Source: DASQYE01 sp036389675
GTDB taxonomy: Bacteria > Acidobacteriota > Blastocatellia > Pyrinomonadales > Pyrinomonadaceae
DNA length: 64,000 bases
Assembly: GCA_036389675.1 (NCBI GenBank)
Contig: DASVWI010000018.1
Span: 1 to 64,000, forward strand
Direction of reading: 5' to 3'
A program made the position numbers and the translations under genes. Positions 58,090-64,000 of this stretch are shown here, piece after piece. The notes beneath the pieces are model-generated. The model was given only the letters and a program-made list of their open reading frames with translations, was not told where the DNA came from and made no database searches. The number at the start of each line of letters is the position of its first letter. Within the stretch, counting starts at the first letter, position 1.

Positions 58090-58824
58090 ATGACAGGAAG
58101 ATTGACCGGAAAGGTGGCGATAGTCACGGGAGCGAGCGCCGGGATAGGGCAAGCGTGCGCGCGCACACTGGCCGCCGAAGGCGCACAGCTCGTGCTGACG
58201 GCCCGTCGTCAGGAGCGTCTGGAGGCACTGGCATCCGAGATCGAGGCTCTTGGCACGAAAGCTTTCATCGTCGCGGGTGATGCGCGCAAGGAAGAGACAG
58301 CGCGCCGTACAGTCCAGACGGCTTTGGAGTCCACAGGGCGCTTGGACATCCTCATCAACAACGCCGGGATGGGGATTTACAAAGACCTCGTAGAGACCAG
58401 CGCGGAGGAATACGATCAGTTGATGAACACCAACGTGCGCTCGACGTTTCTGTTCACGCGGCACGCCGTCCCTGTGATGCTCGGGCAGGGCGAGGGGACG
58501 ATCCTGATGCTGTCGTCCATGGCCGGCATCTACGGCTTTGCGGGCGAGGCCGTTTACTGCGCGACGAAGTTCGCACAGGTCGGCTTCGCGCAGGCGCTCG
58601 ATAAGGAGTTGCGTACGCGCGGCATCAAGGTGGGCGTGATCTGCCCCGGCGGAGTCAAAACGGAGTTTGCCCTCGGCCACGGACGCACTGAAGAGGGCGT
58701 CGCCGAGTCAGGCATGCTTGAGCCGGAAGACGTGGCGGCAGCCGTGCTTTTGGCCTGCACACAATCGTCCGGGTCAAGGATTATCGAAATACAGATGCGT
58801 ACGATGGCCGAGCCTCTGGCATAA
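58090..58824 (+). CDS. Short-chain dehydrogenase/reductase
   Basis: 244 residues. Classical SDR: NAD(P) motif TGASAGIG, NNAG, catalytic Ser in MLSSMAG and Tyr-Lys in YCATKFAQ. The ARRQ after strand two suggests NADP preference. GGGGGAAG precedes the ATG. Substrate unknown. Followed after 38 bp by the RsbQ-like hydrolase gene and probably co-transcribed with it. Confidence 0.92.
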   Translation: MTGRLTGKVAIVTGASAGIGQACARTLAAEGAQLVLTARRQERLEALASEIEALGTKAFIVAGDARKEETARRTVQTALESTGRLDILINNAGMGIYKDLVETSAEEYDQLMNTNVRSTFLFTRHAVPVMLGQGEGTILMLSSMAGIYGFAGEAVYCATKFAQVGFAQALDKELRTRGIKVGVICPGGVKTEFALGHGRTEEGVAESGMLEPEDVAAAVLLACTQSSGSRIIEIQMRTMAEPLA

Positions 58825-58862
58825 AATCCGACCCGGACTGAACTTTACGATGGAGGCACGAA

Positions 58863-59696
58863 TTGAGTCTGGACATCCTCACTCGCAACAACGTGAAGGT
58901 CTTCGGCAAGGGGACGCAGCCCATGCTGTTCGCGCATGGTTTCGGTTGCGATCAGAACATGTGGCGCTTTGTGACACCGGCCTTCGAGGACGATTACAAG
59001 ATAGTCCTTTTCGATTACGTCGGCTCCGGCAAGTCCGATCTTCGGGCTTACAGCGCAGAGCGGTACGGCGCGCTCGAAGGCTACGCGCAGGACGTGCTGG
59101 ACATCTGCGCCGAGCTTGAGCTGAAGGATGTCATCTTCGTCGGCCATTCCGTGAGCGGCGTGGTCGGGATGCTGGCCTCCATCCGCGAGCCGGAGCGTTT
59201 CGCACAGCTTATTCTGGTCTCCCCGTCGCCCTGCTATATCAACGACCCGCCCGATTACGTCGGCGGCTTCGAGCGCGCGGACATCGCCGGTCTGCTCCAT
59301 CTGATGGAGAAGAACTACATCGGGTGGGCCAACTTTCTTGCGCCCGTCGTGATGAAGAACGCGGAGCGGCCAGAGTTGACCCGCGAGCTGAAAGAGAGCT
59401 TTTGCTCGACAGACCCGAAGATCGCGCGCCGCTTTGCCGAGGCCACTTTCTTCTCCGATAACCGCGGCGATTTGCCCAACGTCAAAATCCCTTCGCTCAT
59501 CATGCAATGCTCGGAGGACGCCATCGCGCCGCAGGAGGTGGGCGACTATCTCGAACGTCATCTGCCCGGAAGCACCATGCGTGTCATGAGGGCGACGGGC
59601 CATTGCCCGCAGATGAGTCACCCGGAGGAGACCGTGCAGCTCATCAGGGAGTATTTGGCCGCCATCGACCGGCCTGCCGGCCCGACGGCTCTTTAA
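58863..59696 (+). CDS. RsbQ/KAI2-like alpha/beta hydrolase
   Basis: 277 residues with a TTG start seven bases after GGAGG. Catalytic Ser in VGHSVSGVVG, Asp in CSEDAIAP, and His in GHCPQMSHPEE, the last being the RsbQ/D14/KAI2 signature. In Bacillus, RsbQ works with the PAS-domain phosphatase RsbP, supplying or sensing a small hydrophobic ligand. Here the gene is followed after 5 bp by a PAS-domain sensor kinase, so the pairing seems kept with a different output. The upstream SDR gene may be part of the same unit. Confidence 0.9.
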   Translation: MSLDILTRNNVKVFGKGTQPMLFAHGFGCDQNMWRFVTPAFEDDYKIVLFDYVGSGKSDLRAYSAERYGALEGYAQDVLDICAELELKDVIFVGHSVSGVVGMLASIREPERFAQLILVSPSPCYINDPPDYVGGFERADIAGLLHLMEKNYIGWANFLAPVVMKNAERPELTRELKESFCSTDPKIARRFAEATFFSDNRGDLPNVKIPSLIMQCSEDAIAPQEVGDYLERHLPGSTMRVMRATGHCPQMSHPEETVQLIREYLAAIDRPAGPTAL

Positions 59697-59701
59697 GTTG
59701 A

Positions 59702-61252
59702 ATGGACGATCTGCTCAACACAGCGCCGTGCGGCTTCGTGTCCTTCACAGACGATGGCAAGGTCGTCGAGATTAACGCCACTTTGCTGGAATTGCTCGGC
59801 TATGAGCGCAGCGAGTTGGAGGGGAAACACGTCGAGGCTTTCCTGCCCGCCGCCAGCCGCATCTTCTATCAGACACACTTCTTTCCGCTCCTCAGGCTGC
59901 ACGGCAAGGTCGAGGAGATATATCTCTCGCTGCGCTCAAAGGCGGGGGAGGACACGCCCGTGCTCGTTAACGCCGTGCGACGCGAGCGCGGCGGCACTAT
60001 CGTCAACGATTGTGTCCTGATTCCCATGCGCCAGCGCAACCAGTATGAAGACGAGATTCTTCATGCCAAGCGCGCGGCGGAGGAAGCCACGCTCGCCAAG
60101 GACGAATTCCTGGCCGTCGTTTCCCATGAGCTTCGCACACCGCTGACGGCGATTCTCGGCTGGGCGCGAATGCTCAAGGCAGGGGAGCTGGATGAGACCA
60201 GTTCCTTACGCGCGATGGATATCATCGAGCGCAACGCGGAATCACAGACGCAACTCATCGAAGACCTGCTCGATTTTTCGCGCATTATCTCGGGCAAGCT
60301 CAGGCTGGACGTGCGCCGCGTAGAGCTTGTGTCCATCATCGAAGCGGCCATCGATGTCATGCGTCCCGCCGCCGATGCCAGAGGAATCCGTCTACAGGTC
60401 GTCCTTGACCCCAGAGCCGGGCCGGTCTCCGGCGACCCTGAGCGCCTACAGCAAGTCCTTTGGAATCTCCTGTCCAACGCCATCAAGTTTACGCCCAAGG
60501 GAGGGCGCGTGCAGGTTCGTCTGGCGCGCATCAATTCGAGCGTCGAAATCACCGTGAGCGATACAGGGCAGGGCATCAGCGCGGAGTTTCTGCCCTACGT
60601 CTTTGAGCGCTTTCGTCAGGCCGATCACACGACGACGAGGCGGTTCGGCGGGTTGGGCCTCGGGATGGCGATCACCAAGCACATACTGGAACTGCACGGC
60701 GGGACTATTCGCGCCGAGAGTCCGGGCGAAGGACAGGGCGCGACCTTCATCCTGCGGTTGCCCGTGATGATCGCTCACCGTGCGGAACGGTCAGAGGCAG
60801 AGGCCGTGGCGCAAAGGGCTGTCGCGGTTGAAGACAGGGAGCGGCCAGCCGAGCTGGTGAAGCTGGACGGCGTGCGTGTGCTGGTGGTCGATGATGAGAG
60901 CGATGCGCGCGACCTGCTGGTCACGATACTGACGCAGAGGGGCGCAGAGGTAGCGGCTGTGTCAACCGCCGCCGCCGCGCTCGAACAGTTGCGGCTTGCG
61001 AAGCCGCACTTGATCGTCAGTGATGTCGAGATGCCGAACGAGGACGGCTACTCTCTGATTCGCAAGGTGCGAGCCTTCGAAGGGGGTCTGGGGGAAAGAA
61101 TTCCTGCCATCGCGTTGACGGCGCACGCCCGTTCTTCGGATCGTTTGCGTGCCCTCTCGGCAGGCTATCAGATGCATATCCCCAAGCCGGTCGAGCCAGC
61201 CGAGCTGGTCATCGCCATCTCAAACCTCATCAACCGAAGGCAAAGCCCCTGA
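59702..61252 (+). CDS. PAS-domain hybrid histidine kinase with receiver
   Basis: 516 residues, no membrane helix, so cytoplasmic. The PAS domain occupies about 1-110 (NTAPCGFVSFTDDGKV), a coiled linker leads to HisKA with SHELRTP (His142), then the ATPase domain (NLLSNAIKFTPKGG, DTGQGIS, GLGLGMAITKHI) to about 360. A C-terminal receiver runs from about 390, with VLVVDDESDARD and the acceptor Asp in LIVSDVEMPNEDGY. The phosphorelay partner (an HPt or an output regulator) is not in the window. It starts five bases after the RsbQ-like stop. Confidence 0.93.
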   Translation: MDDLLNTAPCGFVSFTDDGKVVEINATLLELLGYERSELEGKHVEAFLPAASRIFYQTHFFPLLRLHGKVEEIYLSLRSKAGEDTPVLVNAVRRERGGTIVNDCVLIPMRQRNQYEDEILHAKRAAEEATLAKDEFLAVVSHELRTPLTAILGWARMLKAGELDETSSLRAMDIIERNAESQTQLIEDLLDFSRIISGKLRLDVRRVELVSIIEAAIDVMRPAADARGIRLQVVLDPRAGPVSGDPERLQQVLWNLLSNAIKFTPKGGRVQVRLARINSSVEITVSDTGQGISAEFLPYVFERFRQADHTTTRRFGGLGLGMAITKHILELHGGTIRAESPGEGQGATFILRLPVMIAHRAERSEAEAVAQRAVAVEDRERPAELVKLDGVRVLVVDDESDARDLLVTILTQRGAEVAAVSTAAAALEQLRLAKPHLIVSDVEMPNEDGYSLIRKVRAFEGGLGERIPAIALTAHARSSDRLRALSAGYQMHIPKPVEPAELVIAISNLINRRQSP

Positions 61253-61299
61253 CCGCAGCCGTACCTTCGAAGGAGACTCCGGGCCAACCATTGCTGTCC

Positions 61300-63096
61300 T
61301 CACCTGATCTCGACTTCAATCGGCCTCACTTCATGCTCGCTGTAGCCCGCCGGATAGTTTGAGATGTTGATGCCGTACGGGTGGTCAGCGTCCACCTGCA
61401 CGCTGAAGCGTATGCTGAGCGGCAGCCCGCGCGCCGCCTGTAGACGCAGGGAGTAGGAGTCAACGACCCATTCCTGCGTGATGGCGTGCTTGGGGTCTTC
61501 GACCGGGACGAGGCGCGAGCCGCAGTCCGTGCCGTTGATGAGAAGCGTAACGCGCGTTCGTATCTCGGAGGGGCGCGCATCGACGGGCAGCACGGGCTGG
61601 ATGTGCGCGCGGACGACGATCTTCCCGACGCGTTTGTACTTTTCTCTTTCCGGTATGACGTACTCGACGAGCCCCATGCCCGCGCCCCAGATGTAGCCCT
61701 CGCCTCCGCCGAGCTTCTCAAAGCGCGCGCTCACGGCCATCTCCGGTTTGAAGCGATAGAAGATCGCGCCGTCACCGCGCCAATCCACTTCGGGACGCAG
61801 GGCCGGGTCGTTTGCCGGGCGCGTGAAGGCGACCTGTCGCGGGATAAGATGCTGGTTGGCATCGAGCAGCCAGCGCGGCGGGCTCTCCCGTTCGAGCGAG
61901 GCCATCAAATCCGCGCCGCGTCGAATCTCGCGCCGCACCTCTTCGTCGCGCGGCGTCGTGTAGCTGATGCCGTAGCCGCGCTTCGGGTCCGGGGTCAGTA
62001 TCCAGTACATCGCGCCGCCTGCGCCGGAGCGCGCCGCGCCTTCGAAGAAAGCGCGAAACCACTCCACTTCTGTAAAGCCCTTGTAGCCGTCCGGCCCGAC
62101 GTTGAACTCGCCGAACATGAGCGGCTTTTTGATCGAGAAAGCCGCCGCCGCGCGATTGTCTATAAATGCGCGCAGGGCGTCGGGCGAATCAACGTAGCTA
62201 TCCTGATCGTCGCGCGGATAGTTGTGTACATCGCAGTAATCTATGGTCGGCAGGCTGTGTTCTTCGAGCCACTCGCGGCGCTCCCAAGAGGTGCGATAGC
62301 CCCAGATGCCGGGCGTCACCAGATGGTCGGGGTCGAGCGATTTGATATAGGCGCTCATCTCCGAGACCCACGCGCGGCGCTCGGCCCAGCGGCCAGTCAG
62401 GGCCTGAGCCTCGTTCATCAACTCATAGCCCATGATGGTCGGGTCTTCGCGATAGAGCGTGCCCGTCACGGTGTTGCGGCGCGTGACTATGCGCTCTATG
62501 TGCTCTCGCACGAGACGCCGCGCCGTGTCGTTCGTATAGAAAAGCATGGCGCGCTCGACGTTGATGCCGTATGGCTTCTTATCGTCGGCGGCGTCCTCTA
62601 TCCCGGCCCAGCGCAGGTACTGAGTGACGCCTCCGGTATCGCGCCACCAGTTCGTGAGGGTCAGTTGCACGCGCAGATTATTGCGCGCCGCCTCGGCGAT
62701 CACGCGATCCAGGTGGACGAACTGGTCTTCGTTCCATTCGCCCGGCGCGCGCCGGAAGGGATGGGTGCGCGGCCAGTCGTTGAAATCCCCTATCGGCTTG
62801 ATATCGTTCTGGTCGCCCTCGCCGAAAGCCCACACGCGCACGACCCTCAAGCCCTGATTCGATGCTTCCCTGAGGGTTTCAGGCATCCGCGCGCGGTCTT
62901 CATCCCTGTACATCACGGCGACGTTTGCGCCGACGAAGCGAAAGGGCTTGCCGTCGAGAGTAAAGCTCGCGCCGCGCGCGCCGATGAATCCGCGCCGCAC
63001 GTGCTTGTCGCCCCCGCGCTCTTTCTGCGCGGCAAAGAAAATCGCCGCCCCCACAACAAGCGCGAGCGCGGCGTAAAGAATCGTCTTCTTACCCAT
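61300..63096 (-). CDS. GH5-like (mannanase-type) glycoside hydrolase
   Basis: 598 residues. An uncleaved or signal-anchor helix (about 5-23) is followed by a (beta/alpha)8 domain (about 45-400) with GKPFRFVGANVAVMYRDEDR, GLRVVRVWAFGEGD, the acid/base Glu in GYELMNEAQ and the nucleophile Glu in MFGEFNVGPDG, as in GH5-type endo-beta-mannanases and relatives. A C-terminal beta-sandwich of about 180 residues may bind glycan. It acts outside the inner membrane on an undefined polysaccharide. Convergent with the kinase gene. Confidence 0.85.
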   Translation of the reverse strand: MGKKTILYAALALVVGAAIFFAAQKERGGDKHVRRGFIGARGASFTLDGKPFRFVGANVAVMYRDEDRARMPETLREASNQGLRVVRVWAFGEGDQNDIKPIGDFNDWPRTHPFRRAPGEWNEDQFVHLDRVIAEAARNNLRVQLTLTNWWRDTGGVTQYLRWAGIEDAADDKKPYGINVERAMLFYTNDTARRLVREHIERIVTRRNTVTGTLYREDPTIMGYELMNEAQALTGRWAERRAWVSEMSAYIKSLDPDHLVTPGIWGYRTSWERREWLEEHSLPTIDYCDVHNYPRDDQDSYVDSPDALRAFIDNRAAAAFSIKKPLMFGEFNVGPDGYKGFTEVEWFRAFFEGAARSGAGGAMYWILTPDPKRGYGISYTTPRDEEVRREIRRGADLMASLERESPPRWLLDANQHLIPRQVAFTRPANDPALRPEVDWRGDGAIFYRFKPEMAVSARFEKLGGGEGYIWGAGMGLVEYVIPEREKYKRVGKIVVRAHIQPVLPVDARPSEIRTRVTLLINGTDCGSRLVPVEDPKHAITQEWVVDSYSLRLQAARGLPLSIRFSVQVDADHPYGINISNYPAGYSEHEVRPIEVEIR

Positions 63097-63147
63097 TACC
63101 AGACAAACAGTTCAAAGAGTTGAGGCGACAGGCGCGCGTGCAGAGTC

Positions 63148-63492
63148 TTAACGCGGGTCTGTCAGCCGGACGAAACCGAGAATGGCGCAGATGGACGCCA
63201 GCACGACAAAAAGATTGAAGAACGCGCCGACGCTTAAGGCCAGATCGGGGTCGTTCTGAATCGCCGCGACGGCCAGCGCCAGAAACTGCAAGTGATAAAT
63301 AATCATGCACACGGCCCCGAGCGCGAACCAGCGTGTCGATGGGCCGAAGGCGCGTGCGCGCGCGAACCCCAGGACGGCGGCGATGATCCAGCCGACGACT
63401 CCGGCCACCAGCAGCAGGACGACTACTATCTCGAAATAAGAGGGCCTTGTATAGGTCTGCGCGAGCGTCGCGAGCGTTGCAGTAAGTATCAA
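63148..63492 (-). CDS. Small membrane protein, three TM helices
   Basis: 114 residues if the TTG at 63492 is used (GGGAGAG lies eight bases before it); the frame is open to 63588 but that part is charged, has no ribosome-binding site and overlaps a hairpin region. Hydrophobic helices at about 18-42, 55-77 and 85-108. Family not recognised. It lies 50 bp upstream of the GH5-like gene on the same strand. Confidence 0.6.
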   Translation of the reverse strand: MILTATLATLAQTYTRPSYFEIVVVLLLVAGVVGWIIAAVLGFARARAFGPSTRWFALGAVCMIIYHLQFLALAVAAIQNDPDLALSVGAFFNLFVVLASICAILGFVRLTDPR

Positions 63493-63553
63493 AAAATATC
63501 TCTCCCGGAGAAGCTTCCCACTGAAAGCGGTGCGCGATTGAAAACAGAGCAAA

Positions 63554-63741
63554 GCGCCGTTTGCGCTACGGGCGCTGGCGGAGCGCAAACGGCGTCGGGT
63601 TTTCTCGACTCACGAACGAGCGGAGTATGCGGAGCGCGTGAGCGCCGTCGAGCCAGGGGACACGGCGGTGCGTACGCCGCTCTGTCCGCTCACTCGCCGC
63701 GGTATGTCAAACGCGCAACCCCCGCCCTGACGACATACCGC
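63554..63741. terminator. Two hairpins downstream of the 63744 gene
   Basis: Arms 63555-63566 and 63583-63594 (CGCCGTTTGCGC) form a perfect 12-bp stem with a T-rich run after it on the minus strand. Arms 63699-63708 and 63732-63741 (GCGGTATGTC) form a second 10-bp stem directly after the stop. Either may end the small membrane-protein transcript. Confidence 0.5.
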
Positions 63742-63743
63742 TC

Positions 63744-63962
63744 TTACTGAGTGATATGTATCTCTTCTTCCTTGTTGACGCGCCGCACGAAAAAGATCAA
63801 CGCGCAGACGAACGCAACGACGGTCGCTGCGATTGCCAGCCACAGGTGCGTGTGCCCGCCTTGCGCGTCGGGAAAGTTGGCGAACTTGTAGAACTGGTAG
63901 ACCGCAAAGACCGTGGCTGCAAGTCCTATGACCCACGTTAGAATGTCTATCAGGCTCTTCAT
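63744..63962 (-). CDS. Small two-helix membrane protein, 72 aa
   Basis: The ATG follows GGAGG at good spacing. Two TM helices (about 6-26 and 42-62) are joined by a short hydrophilic loop with HTH, ending in a charged tail (RRVNKEEEIHITQ). No family recognised. Near the window end; its upstream context is not visible. Confidence 0.7.
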   Translation of the reverse strand: MKSLIDILTWVIGLAATVFAVYQFYKFANFPDAQGGHTHLWLAIAATVVAFVCALIFFVRRVNKEEEIHITQ

Positions 63963-64000
63963 GATGAACCTCCGGCGTTCTCGTTAAGTTTAAATTTTAA

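Noticed and set aside
61486..63123. A 545-codon plus-strand frame
   Set aside because: Antisense of the GH5-like gene, with no ribosome-binding site or motif.
1..64000. tRNA, rRNA, tmRNA, RNase P or SRP RNA genes
   Set aside because: I looked for T-loop words, the GGAAGGAAGC SRP core and similar signatures and found none. A covariance-model scan would be decisive.
1..64000. Prophage, integrase, transposase or plasmid genes
   Set aside because: No such family was recognised. The palindromic repeats are the only mobile-looking elements and carry no gene.

Overview
The window is about 60% G+C, gene-dense bacterial chromosome. It has no rRNA or tRNA genes, no CRISPR array and no complete mobile element that I can see. 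The gene content points to a Gram-negative member of the Acidobacteriota, most likely Blastocatellia (subdivision 4). The signs are a TonB-dependent receptor with an N-terminal carboxypeptidase-regulatory domain, an LptE-like lipoprotein, an acyl-ornithine type carbamoyltransferase in the arginine cluster, a bacterial deoxyhypusine-synthase homologue, and many unassigned proteins. The taxonomic call is an inference from gene content, not from a marker tree. I recognise 59 protein genes.

Layout. 1-9.4 kb: scattered genes (SIMPL-domain protein, unknown protein, NlpC/P60 hydrolase, LSm-like small protein, cysteine-cluster protein, DHS-like protein, large TonB receptor, conserved unknown). 9.4-20.2 kb: housekeeping block, nearly all on the minus strand (phoH-ybeY-corC; divergent rpsT with a clear promoter and a shared bidirectional terminator; lptE-holA; TraB-like protein; folP; ftsH; hpt; tilS). 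20.4-21.6 kb: lipoprotein with 29-residue repeats. 21.7-30.3 kb: arginine biosynthesis. argR-argG-[P-loop protein]-argC-argD-argF'-argB lie on the minus strand and argH is divergent, with a palindromic operator region between argR and argH. 30.3-35.5 kb: branched-chain amino-acid type ABC transporter (livK-H-M-G-F order). 35.7-39.8 kb: plus-strand operon of aldo/keto reductase, group II PLP decarboxylase, Dabb protein and membrane-anchored PHP hydrolase. 40.1-44.5 kb: DUF427 protein, then a minus-strand group of SPOR protein, membrane amidase and actin-fold ATPase. 45-49 kb: DNA-repair area (LigD-like PE-POL protein without ligase domain, membrane protein, SDR with a histone-like tail, and the glycosylase Mpg). 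49-56 kb: YdeP-type molybdoenzyme, two-component system, fatty-acid desaturase, flavin-type oxidase, LDH-like dehydrogenase. 56.2-61.3 kb: hemB, secreted unknown, SDR, and an RsbQ-like hydrolase directly followed by a PAS hybrid histidine kinase. 61.3-64 kb: GH5-like hydrolase and two small membrane proteins.

How genes work together. The arg cluster has the acyl-cycle enzymes from ArgB to ArgH, but neither an N-acyl-glutamate synthase nor a deacylase is present in the window. An unrecognised P-loop protein sits inside the operon between argG and argC, and the carbamoyltransferase resembles N-acetyl/N-succinyl-ornithine enzymes with an unusual residue at the specificity position. This is the strongest lead for an undescribed system. 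The SPOR-amidase-actin group and the RsbQ-PAS kinase pair are the next best.

A second theme is intergenic DNA. Several unrelated families of roughly 7-bp tandem repeats, each arranged as inverted arms able to form long hairpins, fill the gaps between co-directional genes. Some reach into coding sequence and write the last residues of ArgB and ArgD; a separate palindromic repeat does the same for Mpg.
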